Of a stretch of DNA of 64,000 nucleotides, positions 26,707 through 33,195 are shown in pieces. How positions within the stretch are numbered: position 1 is the first letter of the stretch; every line of letters starts with the position of its first letter. Origin of the DNA: Eggerthellaceae bacterium (GTDB lineage: Bacteria; Actinomycetota; Coriobacteriia; Coriobacteriales; Eggerthellaceae); assembly GCA_022791455.1 (NCBI GenBank), contig JAAVZC010000014.1, forward strand, positions 335,119-399,118, in the 5' to 3' direction. The position numbers and the translations under genes were made by a program. The notes beneath the pieces are model-generated. The model made no database searches, had not been told where the DNA came from, and saw only the letters and a list, made by a program, of their open reading frames with translations.

Positions 26707-27738
26707 ATGACCGAGGAGAAGAAGGCCGCGCAGGCCGCAAAGGAACAAGCAGACCAGCCCACCGTCAAGATCGTCGACGAGGTGAGCTTCACCTACACCC
26801 CCGAGGACGTTCAGGCGATGGCCGACTTCCAGGCGGAGAAGACCGCCGCCGTGGCGGTGGCCACCATGGACGCAACTAAAGAAATGCCCGTTCCCGACAC
26901 CTCCGGCATCGATGTCGGGGTGACCGGCGACGTTGAAGATACCCCCCTCGCTGCCGAGGGCGCCGGCGAGCCGCCCGCACCCCCTGAGGACGGGGCTGCT
27001 GCCCCGGACGAAGCCCCGGAGGAGGGAAAAGAGCCGAAATGGATTATCCCCGTGGTCATCGTAGGCGCAATAGCGCTCGCCCTGATCGGCTGCGCCTGCT
27101 TCGGGCTGTTCTCGCCCCAGCAGGAGGAGCCGGCGGCAGAGGACGCGCCTGCTTTAGCATCCACCAGCCCCGAGCCCGATAAGTCCGAGGAGGACGAGAA
27201 GGCGCAGGCCAAGGCCGAAGCCGGCGCCAAGGCCGAAGCTGAGGACGAGGCCGCCGCAGAAGAAGAGGCCCAGGCAAAGGCAGTGGACGAAGCCGCCGAA
27301 GCCGCGAGTGGGGTGGAAGAGGCTGGGGTCGCTGCCGATTCCGCCAAAGAAGAGCCCCCGGCTGCCTCATCGGGCAGCAGCTCCTCCAGCTCCAGCAGCA
27401 AGGAGTCTGCTTCCAGCGGCAGCTCCAGTTCTTCTGGCAAGTCTTCGGGATCCTCTACCAGCAGCGGATCCTCCAGCTCTGGCGGTTCCTCCTCCAAGGG
27501 AAGCGGTTCCTCTACCAGCAGCTCTTCCAGTGGCAGCTCCAGCTCCTCCAGTTCTTCCGGCAAGTCTGAGGCTCCGGCTCATACGCATACTTGGATAGAA
27601 CAAACTTCTGAGAAATATGTTGTAGATCAGGCGGAGAGCAAAAAAAGGTTCCTGTTCGTGATGAATGGGTCTGTGCATGCGGAGCACGGTTCTCCTCAGG
27701 CTCCGCCTTGGATGATCATCAACTTGGGTATATGTTAG
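26707..27738 (+). CDS. Ser-rich membrane-anchored protein, C-terminus shifted out of frame
   Basis: ATG 26707 behind AAAGGA. About 112 acidic cytoplasmic residues come first, then a membrane segment (WIIPVVIVGAIALALIGCACF). An Ala/Glu/Lys stretch follows, then about 65 residues of Ser/Gly/Lys linker, then HTHTWIEQTSEKYVVDQAESKK. At A7 (27640-27646) the meaningful reading moves to -1 and continues to 27872 as KKVPVRDEWVCACGARFSSGSALDDHQLG...GYKCSSCGATKSA, two zinc-ribbon-like Cys pairs. The frame as it stands ends at 27738 with nonsense residues. This could be a mutation, a slippery site or a phase-variable tract. Confidence 0.7.
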   Translation: MTEEKKAAQAAKEQADQPTVKIVDEVSFTYTPEDVQAMADFQAEKTAAVAVATMDATKEMPVPDTSGIDVGVTGDVEDTPLAAEGAGEPPAPPEDGAAAPDEAPEEGKEPKWIIPVVIVGAIALALIGCACFGLFSPQQEEPAAEDAPALASTSPEPDKSEEDEKAQAKAEAGAKAEAEDEAAAEEEAQAKAVDEAAEAASGVEEAGVAADSAKEEPPAASSGSSSSSSSSKESASSGSSSSSGKSSGSSTSSGSSSSGGSSSKGSGSSTSSSSSGSSSSSSSSGKSEAPAHTHTWIEQTSEKYVVDQAESKKRFLFVMNGSVHAEHGSPQAPPWMIINLGIC

Positions 27739-27872
27739 ATGGCGTGTCCGGACACGGAAGCTCTTGGGTCGACACCATCTATGAAACTCAGACTATCCCC
27801 GAGAAGGGTCATACCGAAACCGTAATCACCGGCTATAAGTGCTCTAGTTGTGGTGCTACTAAGAGCGCTTAG
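27643..27872 (+). pseudogene. -1 frame continuation of the Ser-rich protein (zinc-ribbon C-terminus)
   Basis: About 75 codons with good codon use, CxC and CxxC pairs, and a natural stop. There is no start codon or ribosome site of its own, so it is expressed only if the frame shifts at the A7 tract. Confidence 0.65.
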
Positions 27873-27915
27873 TATGGAATACTAATTGTCCAAGACAACA
27901 AGGAAGGCGGTACAG

Positions 27916-28185
27916 ATGACGGAAGACCAAGCGAAAGAGGTGGGGGAAACTGCGGCCAAAGGGCCAGGCCCTTTGGGGAAGGGCATCTGGATCGGGGTGG
28001 TCGTCCTTGCCGTGCTGGCGATCGTGAACGCCGTCCTTCTCGCTTATAACTTCTCTGCCGCGAACGAAGCTCCCTCGTATATCCGGGTCTGCGACGTGTG
28101 CGGGTACGTGATAGAGGGCGCTGATGGGCCTGTCGCCCACTATGAGTCCACCGGCCACAACGTATTTCACTACGAGTCGGCATAG
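27916..28185 (+). CDS. Small membrane protein with Cys/His motif
   Basis: 89 residues. ATG 27916 behind AGGAAGG; a TTG ten codons earlier lacks a site. One membrane segment (GIWIGVVVLAVLAIVNAVLLAY) is followed by an outside domain, CDVCGYVIEG...HYESTGHNVFHYES, with two Cys and three His fitting one metal site. It resembles the C-terminal part of the preceding Ser-rich protein in style. Function unknown. Confidence 0.7.
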   Translation: MTEDQAKEVGETAAKGPGPLGKGIWIGVVVLAVLAIVNAVLLAYNFSAANEAPSYIRVCDVCGYVIEGADGPVAHYESTGHNVFHYESA

Positions 28186-28187
28186 CT

Positions 28188-28385
28188 ATGTCCCAGAAAC
28201 CCAGGAAACCCTGCTCGACCTGCGCAAATTCGACTGTGACGCCCGCCGAGATTATCTGCACAAGGGCCATTGATGACCCGGACGATCTGGCGTATCCCCG
28301 CGTGGAGATCAGGTTCCAGGGCGACCCCGATACCGAGAAATGCCGGAATTGGATTCAAGGGAAGGAATCAGAGCGTGGCCGTTAA
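28188..28385 (+). CDS. Small Cys-rich hypothetical protein
   Basis: 65 residues with CSTCANS...CTRA...CRNW, four cysteines that could bind zinc. It starts 2 bases after the previous stop and overlaps the next start, so it belongs to one transcription unit from 26.7 to 28.6 kb. No family recognised. Confidence 0.6.
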   Translation: MSQKPRKPCSTCANSTVTPAEIICTRAIDDPDDLAYPRVEIRFQGDPDTEKCRNWIQGKESERGR

Positions 28386-28575
28386 GATGAAGCTTCAGGG
28401 CATCACCCCGGAGATGCGCAGCGAGCGCGCCAGGCGCGACGCCGAGCGGAAGGCGGCCGAAGAGGCCCGCGCTCGCGAGAGCTTCCGGCGGAGCCTTGAG
28501 CTGTTCAGGTTCGAACTCTCGGTGCCGCCCCTCTACCGCCCCTGGCTCAACTGCGACGCCATAAGATATTGGTAA
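28375..28575 (+). CDS. Small basic hypothetical protein
   Basis: 66 residues from GTG 28375 (AAGGAA upstream); ATG 28387 is an alternative. A charged Arg/Glu helix (EMRSERARRDAERKAAEEARARESFRRSLEL) is followed by a short hydrophobic-aromatic end. Last gene before the terminator at 28580. Function unknown. Confidence 0.55.
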   Translation: MAVKMKLQGITPEMRSERARRDAERKAAEEARARESFRRSLELFRFELSVPPLYRPWLNCDAIRYW

Positions 28576-28579
28576 CAGC

Positions 28580-28606
28580 AAGGAACCCGCTTCGGCGGGT
28601 TCCTTT
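28580..28606 (+). terminator. Rho-independent terminator
   Basis: AAGGAACCCGC-TTCG-GCGGGTTCCTTTT, then CTTTT. Confidence 0.9.
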
Positions 28607-28670
28607 TCTTTTCTGAGGGGGAAAATATCGCCGGCGTTATAAACGCCAAGGTGACGCGACCTCTCTTCGC

Positions 28671-28699
28671 TAGACATTGTGTCACTTATAGGTTACACT
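28671..28699 (+). promoter_or_regulatory. Promoter of the HigB/HigA pair, leaderless start
   Basis: TAGACA, 17 bp, TACACT. Transcription would begin at about 28706, the first base of the toxin ATG. An imperfect palindrome GTGTCACTTATAGGTTACAC overlaps the -10 and may be the autoregulatory site. Confidence 0.6.
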
Positions 28700-28705
28700 C
28701 CTTGT

Positions 28706-29026
28706 ATGCACAAGCTAGACATGACAAAAACATTCAGAAGATGGCTTGAGAAGCTCAAGGACTTCGGGGCCAGGGCGGCGATACTGAGACGCCTAGATCG
28801 CTATATCGCCACGGGCAACCTCGGGGATTACAAGGCCGTTGGCAGCGGCGTGAGCGAGATGCGGATCGACTTCGGGCCCGGCTATCGCCTGTATTTCACG
28901 CGGAGGGATGGGGAGCTGGTCCTCCTCCTAGTCGGCGGGGACAAGTCCTCGCAGCAGAGAGACATCGAGAAGGCCATCAAGATGAAGGAAGAGCTAGATT
29001 CGAAAGGCGGAAACCAAGATGCCTAA
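28706..29026 (+). CDS. RelE-superfamily toxin, HigB-type
   Basis: 106 residues from MHKLDMTKTF; no ribosome site, but the promoter predicts a leaderless mRNA. The family pattern is clear: FRRWLEKLKDFGARAAILRRLDRYIATGNLGDYKAVGSGVSEMRIDFGPGYRLYFTRR and VLLLVGGDKSSQQRDIEKA. It is a ribosome-dependent or free mRNA interferase by family. Toxin-first order, overlapping the antitoxin by 8 bases. Confidence 0.85.
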   Translation: MHKLDMTKTFRRWLEKLKDFGARAAILRRLDRYIATGNLGDYKAVGSGVSEMRIDFGPGYRLYFTRRDGELVLLLVGGDKSSQQRDIEKAIKMKEELDSKGGNQDA

Positions 29027-29306
29027 AGTTGAGATCGAACCTTACGACACAGCACTGTTCCTCGACTCCGAGGAGATGATCGCGGCCTACCTCCACCAGG
29101 CGTTCGAGGAGGGCGATCCCGAGATGATCACAGTGGCCCTCGGCAACGTCGCCCGTGCGAAGGGCATGACAGAGGTGGCGCAAGAGGCGGGTGTCACGCG
29201 CCCGGCCCTCTACCGCGCGCTGTCCCAAGACGGCAACCCACGTCTGGACACCCTTCTCGGCGTCGTAAAGTCCCTGGGGTTCAAGCTCGACGCCGTGCCG
29301 GCATAG
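29019..29306 (+). CDS. HigA-type antitoxin with helix-turn-helix
   Basis: 95 residues of the 'addiction module antidote' family: YDTALFLDSEEMIAAYLHQAFEEGDPEMITVALGNVARAKGMTEVAQEAGVTRPALYRALSQDGNPRLDTLLGVVKSLGF. An XRE-like fold binds the operator while the N-terminus binds toxin. Intact relative of the broken gene at 20151. Confidence 0.88.
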   Translation: MPKVEIEPYDTALFLDSEEMIAAYLHQAFEEGDPEMITVALGNVARAKGMTEVAQEAGVTRPALYRALSQDGNPRLDTLLGVVKSLGFKLDAVPA

Positions 29307-29338
29307 GGCTCTCCCAGGAAAACAGCGCCTTGCAGTGT

Positions 29339-29366
29339 TTGAACTGGCAGCGAAAACGGATATAAT
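29339..29366 (+). promoter_or_regulatory. Promoter of RNA unit 1
   Basis: TTGAAC, 16 bp, TATAAT. The first stem base of unit 1 lies 9 bases below the -10. Confidence 0.65.
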
Positions 29367-29374
29367 TCGATTTA

Positions 29375-29440
29375 ACGGAAGACCTGCTATGGGTTGCAGC
29401 AATTGTAGCTGACACGCCATTTCTAGCTCTTCCGTTTTTT
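29375..29440 (+). ncRNA. Structured RNA unit 1
   Basis: Outer helix CGGAAGA (29376-29382) / TCTTCCG (29428-29434), middle helix ATGG/CCAT, inner helix CAGC/GCTG, 7-nt loop AATTGTA, then six T. It ends 6 bases before the stop of the convergent nuclease-like gene. Confidence 0.7.
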
Positions 29441-29446
29441 ATGCTC

Positions 29447-29998
29447 CTACAAGCCCTGCAATTCTGCGTCAGCCGTCGCATATTCGCACAACAGCACCCG
29501 TGCCGCTTCGAAGCTCAATCGCCCCAAGTCAATCACCGAGTAATCCCCCTTTATTTTTCGGGCATCATCATGCGGCCTCTTTATCGCCCGGTTATAGCGA
29601 TCAGGACGATCGAAGTCGCAGCAGAGGAAATCCCCGTTCCCCCGGTTCAGAACGAGAACGGTCAGTTTCCCAAGATAAGGGTTTGCCAAAAAGTACCTGA
29701 ATATGATCTTCTTGTACCTAGAGAGTACAGCGGACTCTCGACCCGCAAGCCTCTCGAAGCCCTTCGCATTTAAGGTTTTGATCTCCAGTGCATAGCTGAA
29801 ATCCTCTGCCAAGCCGTCGCACTGACACGCATAGCCGTCGTTCAGCAGCATGACCTTTGGCGTATAGAACAGCGGCTCGATCACGTCCCTGGCGGCAAGG
29901 AAGCAGCCGCGCTCGTACTCCCGAGCAACGTACTTGTCCGCATATTCGAGGCAGATTGCCTCAGGAAGCTCAAGTGTACCCGCAATAATAGGGATCAT
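29447..29998 (-). CDS. Possible PD-(D/E)XK nuclease
   Basis: 183 residues. A D61-x10-E72-I-K74 arrangement (CDGLAEDFSYALEIKT) followed by KIIFRYFLANPYLGKLTVLVLNR fits the core beta-hairpin and helix of PD-(D/E)XK enzymes such as YqaJ- or RecB-like nucleases. There are no clear additional domains. It is embedded in the RNA array, with unit 1 at its 3' end and units 2-8 beyond its start on the opposite strand. A role linked to those RNAs is speculation from position only. It could equally be a stand-alone phage-type exonuclease. Confidence 0.5.
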   Translation of the reverse strand: MIPIIAGTLELPEAICLEYADKYVAREYERGCFLAARDVIEPLFYTPKVMLLNDGYACQCDGLAEDFSYALEIKTLNAKGFERLAGRESAVLSRYKKIIFRYFLANPYLGKLTVLVLNRGNGDFLCCDFDRPDRYNRAIKRPHDDARKIKGDYSVIDLGRLSFEAARVLLCEYATADAELQGL

Positions 29999-30028
29999 CC
30001 TCCTTCACGAGTCTTTCACCTGCAGCCC

Positions 30029-30056
30029 TTGCAATCGAAACGCCGGGCTGTATAAT
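30029..30056 (+). promoter_or_regulatory. Promoter of RNA unit 2
   Basis: TTGCAA, 16 bp, TATAAT. The stem of unit 2 starts 8 bases below the -10. Confidence 0.65.
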
Positions 30057-30064
30057 CTCTTTCA

Positions 30065-30130
30065 GCGGAAGACCTTCTGTCCCTTGCAGCAATTGGAGCT
30101 GCGGTTGGATCTATAGCTCTTCCGCTTTTT
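30065..30130 (+). ncRNA. Structured RNA unit 2
   Basis: Outer helix GCGGAAGA (30065-30072) / TCTTCCGC (30118-30125), middle GTCC/GGAT with one G-T pair, inner CAGC/GCTG, loop AATTGGA, then TTTTT. Confidence 0.75.
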
Positions 30131-30142
30131 CTTTGCCTGGTC

Positions 30143-30148
30143 TACAAT
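30143..30148 (+). promoter_or_regulatory. -10 box of RNA unit 3
   Basis: TACAAT, 7 bases above the stem; no good -35. The same sequence context recurs at unit 7. Confidence 0.5.
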
Positions 30149-30155
30149 GCCTATC

Positions 30156-30220
30156 GCGGTAGGCCTGCCGTCCTCCCCGGCAAGTCTAGCTGGGCCCGGA
30201 CGGATAGCTCTGCCGCTTTT
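30156..30220 (+). ncRNA. Structured RNA unit 3
   Basis: Outer helix GCGGTAG (30156-30162) / CTGCCGC (30210-30216) with a T-G pair, middle GTCC/GGAC, inner CGGC/GCTG, loop AAGTCTA, then TTTT. The changed outer helix keeps pairing. Confidence 0.7.
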
Positions 30221-30247
30221 CTTTCCCCAATGGCATGATGGATATCG

Positions 30248-30320
30248 GCGGGAGACCTCCGGGGCTCGTATCAATTGGTGGCGCGATTTTCCGGAACGGT
30301 GTTCCGCTTCTTTGTCTTTT
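30248..30320 (+). ncRNA. Structured RNA unit 4, degenerate
   Basis: Outer helix GCGGGAGACC / GGTGTTCCGC with one mismatch and a wobble. It keeps CAATTG in the centre, but the middle and inner helices do not align well. Its -10 is only CATGAT (30234-30239). Possibly decaying. Confidence 0.45.
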
Positions 30321-30354
30321 TGCCTGGAGCCACCACGTCCCAAACATCAGGGCG

Positions 30355-30360
30355 TATAAT
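30355..30360 (+). promoter_or_regulatory. -10 box of RNA unit 5
   Basis: TATAAT, 9 bases above the stem. Confidence 0.55.
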
Positions 30361-30369
30361 CCAGACAGA

Positions 30370-30433
30370 CGGGAGACCTTCTGCCCCTTTCAGCAAGTAG
30401 AGCTGCGAGAGGGCTTCAAGCTCTCCCATCTTT
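30370..30433 (+). ncRNA. Structured RNA unit 5
   Basis: Outer helix GGGAGA (30371-30376) / TCTCCC (30422-30427), middle GCCC/GGGC, inner CAGC/GCTG, loop AAGTAGA. The T tract is weak (ATCTTTCC). Outer and middle helices both differ from unit 2 and stay fully paired. Confidence 0.7.
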
Positions 30434-30437
30434 CCTA

Positions 30438-30465
30438 TTGGAACGCAGGACGGACATGGTACAAT
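30438..30465 (+). promoter_or_regulatory. Promoter of RNA unit 6
   Basis: TTGGAA, 16 bp, TACAAT. Confidence 0.6.
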
Positions 30466-30471
30466 ACAGCT

Positions 30472-30536
30472 GCGGAAGACCTAGGGCGGATGGCAGCAAT
30501 TGTAGTTGAGATTCGCCTTTAGCTCTTCCGCTTTTT
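30472..30536 (+). ncRNA. Structured RNA unit 6
   Basis: Outer helix GCGGAAGA / TCTTCCGC (30524-30531), middle GGCG/CGCC, inner CAGC/GTTG, loop AATTGTA, then TTTTT. Confidence 0.75.
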
Positions 30537-30548
30537 CTTTGCCTGGCC

Positions 30549-30554
30549 TACAAT
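30549..30554 (+). promoter_or_regulatory. -10 box of RNA unit 7
   Basis: TACAAT, 7 bases above the stem. Confidence 0.5.
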
Positions 30555-30561
30555 GCTCATC

Positions 30562-30627
30562 GCGGCAGGCCTGCCGTCCTCCCCGGCAATTGGAGCTGGG
30601 CTTGGGCGGACAGCTCTGCCGTCTTTC
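30562..30627 (+). ncRNA. Structured RNA unit 7
   Basis: Outer helix CGGCAG / CTGCCG, middle GTCC/GGGC with a T-G pair, inner CGGC/GCTG, loop AATTGGA. Upstream 50 bases nearly equal those before unit 3, so units 2-3 and 6-7 are a duplicated pair. Confidence 0.7.
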
Positions 30628-30636
30628 ATTTGCTGA

Positions 30637-30642
30637 TATACT
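30637..30642 (+). promoter_or_regulatory. -10 box of RNA unit 8
   Basis: TATACT, 8 bases above the stem. Confidence 0.5.
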
Positions 30643-30649
30643 GAACCCA

Positions 30650-30713
30650 ACGGAAGACCCGCTGCCCCTTGCAGCAATCGGTGCTGCGACTGGACTTCGG
30701 CTCTTCCGTTTAT
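30650..30713 (+). ncRNA. Structured RNA unit 8
   Basis: Outer helix ACGGAAGA / TCTTCCGT (TCTTCCG at 30702-30708), inner CAGC/GCTG, loop AATCGGT. The middle helix is imperfect. The T tract is TTTATTCTT. Confidence 0.65.
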
Positions 30714-30851
30714 TCTTGAACAGAGGCTCAAGGAACGGTTTCAGAGAGTTTGAGCCTAATGCAGCAAGGCGGCATCCCATCGAAGCGGACGACGATTAAT
30801 CCCAGCCCTCCTTGCGGTCGCTGCAGATAGCAAATGCGGCTCCATGCGTAC

Positions 30852-31304
30852 TTAGGTATTTCCATTGCCGCCGTTTTCCGGGATGAAGAAATTTGCATGA
30901 GGCACGACCACCCGACGTTCTAGGGCCTCCATGTCCTCGCGAAATACTTGAGTCAACAAATTGATCTCATCGAGCTTTGCGAGGCACTTAAAGATGAGCT
31001 CTAGAGCCTCTTCGGTCCTCAGCTTTTCTCTTCGGACTATTGTGTTGAGGGCGTGCACTCCTTGGTTGTAGTGGTAGCCGAAAGCGCGTAGCTGCCGATG
31101 GATTTTCTTCTGAAGATATGTGTCCAAAAAGATGACCGCGACTTGTCCTTCCGGTATCTCGACGCTGCTTGCGCAGACGCGAACGTCGAGCGCGAGAAGC
31201 GTGCGCAGATACTCGCTCTTCGTCATACCAAGTTGCTCGATTTTGTAAACCATTGCTTTTTCTTCGGCTTCGGTAACGCGGACTCGTAGATACCTGTCTC
31301 TCAT
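30852..31304 (-). CDS. MobC-like relaxosome protein
   Basis: 150 residues. The N-terminal ribbon-helix-helix-like part is YLRVRVTEAEEKAMVYKIEQLGMTKSEYLRTLLA. The MobC-type motif FGYHYNQGVHALNTIVR (compare GxNxNQ-x-x-x-x-N) follows, and then an acidic helix. MobC proteins open the strand at oriT for a MobA relaxase. No relaxase gene exists in the element, so it must act with a relaxase from elsewhere or is a leftover. Confidence 0.75.
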   Translation of the reverse strand: MRDRYLRVRVTEAEEKAMVYKIEQLGMTKSEYLRTLLALDVRVCASSVEIPEGQVAVIFLDTYLQKKIHRQLRAFGYHYNQGVHALNTIVRREKLRTEEALELIFKCLAKLDEINLLTQVFREDMEALERRVVVPHANFFIPENGGNGNT

Positions 31305-31680
31305 GATTCCTCCTTGCTTTATCGAGCACTGCGATCCGTTGAGGATCGGCTTTATTTGTGCTCCTGAAAAATGGGGTACGCGCTTGGCAGGGTACCCCTT
31401 CTGTCACGATGTTTCGGGTCGTGTACCCCAGTCCCGTAGGGCAAGACAAGCTTGCTTGGCGCTTTGGACATCTGTTCGCTTTTTGCGAATGGGGTACAAA
31501 GTGCGGCTCTTGCACTTACGGCACCCGCTAAAGCGGACTAGGCCGTTAGTCACACGGTGCCCGACGCCCGAAGGGAATTGGGCGCCCCTGTCCTAGCGTC
31601 CATACGAAACGAAAAACTACTCATGACGGTTCAGCAAGTTGCCATTTTTCAACCGAGGCCGCTCATGCTTTTCTTCCCAA
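31305..31680. other. Candidate oriT region with inverted repeats
   Basis: No gene. Two convergent GGGGTAC/GTACCCC pairs lie at 31373-31398 and 31433-31497, GATCC-gttga-GGATC at 31333-31347 and AAGTGC-N7-GCACTT at 31499-31517. Such repeats next to a MobC gene suggest a transfer origin. The nick site is not identifiable by eye. Confidence 0.4.
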
Positions 31681-32877
31681 TCAAGAGTCCTCTTTCGCGC
31701 CGCTTGAATCATTCCCCTTCGACTCTGGCTCAACTTTTTTGAGCGTGATGCGCCGTGAGTTACTGCACCTTGAGGAGCCGTATTCGACGCCATTCCTTCG
31801 AAGAAAGCCGCAATGCTCGTTCAACTTTTTGTTGATCACGCGCTCGGAGGCGTCTTCGATGCCTGCAACCTCGATAAGGGTCGTCGCATTCCCTTTCCAG
31901 TCCTCGTTTCTTGCAGCCATAAAACCAATCACCCGATGAACGCATTGGGGGACGGCTCGCGCCACTAACTCCTCCTCACTAGTGATACCAAGACACTCCC
32001 AGCGAACGCCTTTTCGACGAAGCTTCATTTCCAAAGGAGCGATGTCGCGTCCGGTGGCATGCAGAACCGTATCACCGGCAAATTTGTTCTGCTGCGTCAG
32101 CATGATCGTCGTGTCGGCGGCACCCATCAGACCGTTGGAGCCCGATATACGAGCAAATGGATTCGATGGGTCCTGCATTTTCCGTGTATGATGAATTAGG
32201 ACAACGGCCAATTTCCTGTCATCCGCGAAATCTTTGATCTTGCCGACGTCGGCGTAGTCCGCCGAATACAATGTTTCCGTATTGCCCCGGCCTTCCCGAA
32301 CTTTCTGGAACGTATCGATGATAATCAGTCCAACATTAGGGTGCTCTTTTACGAATTCGTCTAGCTCGTCCAAAAGTCCCGTGCCAAGCGTCTTGGCCCT
32401 CACGGAAATAAACAGGTCATCGGTGGCTTCGTCGGTCAAATCAAAGAGGCGATCCTGAATCCTGTCAAAACAATCTTCGAGAGACAGGTAGAGCACCTGA
32501 CATTTCGTTGTTTCTAGCCCGAGGAACGTCTGTCCCTCGCTAACAGCCTTACCCATCGCTAAGGAGAACAAACTTTTTCCGGTCTTGGGATCCGCCACAA
32601 GAAGAGCGACGCCACCAGAAAGCAGCCGGTCGACAACCCATCTGCGCTCCTCTCGCGGCTCCTCAAGAAGCTGTTGGGCCGTTTTGCATATCAGGGAAGG
32701 GGCATGCTTGTTTCGCGGCCGAGAAGGGCTTGCAGCGCCTCTGGGTAACTTTTCACCATCGGCATCTGTCCCCGATTCGGGAAAATCGCTACACTGATCC
32801 TTGCAGCATATTAGCGAGCTGCAGTTTTGGGCGTCGGTCTTGGCGGGTTGGCGCCCATTCGTATTTTGGGGCTTCAA
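31681..32877 (-). CDS. RepA-like AAA/RecA-fold ATPase
   Basis: 398 residues. Walker A is ADPKTGKSLF and Walker B is GLIIIDTF, with sensor-like VLIHHTRK, the layout of the RepA/AAA_25 hexameric helicase-like ATPases of plasmids and integrative elements. The C-terminal ~80 residues look like a winged helix (TTLIEVAGIEDASERVINKKLNEHCGFLRRNGVEY). It probably supports element replication after excision. The HTH gene begins at the next base upstream. Confidence 0.75.
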   Translation of the reverse strand: MKPQNTNGRQPAKTDAQNCSSLICCKDQCSDFPESGTDADGEKLPRGAASPSRPRNKHAPSLICKTAQQLLEEPREERRWVVDRLLSGGVALLVADPKTGKSLFSLAMGKAVSEGQTFLGLETTKCQVLYLSLEDCFDRIQDRLFDLTDEATDDLFISVRAKTLGTGLLDELDEFVKEHPNVGLIIIDTFQKVREGRGNTETLYSADYADVGKIKDFADDRKLAVVLIHHTRKMQDPSNPFARISGSNGLMGAADTTIMLTQQNKFAGDTVLHATGRDIAPLEMKLRRKGVRWECLGITSEEELVARAVPQCVHRVIGFMAARNEDWKGNATTLIEVAGIEDASERVINKKLNEHCGFLRRNGVEYGSSRCSNSRRITLKKVEPESKGNDSSGAKEDS

Positions 32878-33066
32878 TTAGGCCTCCTTTCTAGTCAGCC
32901 CAAGGGCTTCGAACAGTTTCGACTCGGGAATAAACCAAGTCGAGCCAAGCTGAACAAATGGCAGTTCTCCTCTCTTCGCAATCTTCAACGCCTTGCTATA
33001 CGAACACCGCATAACAACACTCGCCTCCCGCAAAGTCAGCATGTGGTCCGTTTTCATGTCTTTCAC
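32878..33066 (-). CDS. Excisionase-like helix-turn-helix protein
   Basis: 62 residues of the HTH_17/MerR-like excisionase family (MLTLREASVVMRCSYSKALKIAKRGELPFVQLGSTWFIPESKL). It could direct excision by the integrase or regulate the rep operon. Directly abuts the ATPase gene on the same strand. Confidence 0.8.
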   Translation of the reverse strand: MKDMKTDHMLTLREASVVMRCSYSKALKIAKRGELPFVQLGSTWFIPESKLFEALGLTRKEA

Positions 33067-33195
33067 CTCCTTTGCATATCAGTGTAAGCGTAAATCATTA
33101 TGCTTTTTTGCATGTTTTCATAATCTTTTTTGCTACAATAATTGTCAATGGTAAATTTATAACGTTTTTTATAATTTTTGTTAGGAGGTTGAATA

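Noticed and set aside
29361-30715. CRISPR array
   Set aside because: Units are diverged and folded, separated by short variable stretches with promoters; no identical repeats and no cas genes.
29361-30715. Integron attC sites
   Set aside because: No integron integrase, and no cassette genes between the hairpins apart from the single nuclease-like gene after unit 1. Each unit has its own -10 box and most end in T tracts, which attC sites do not need.
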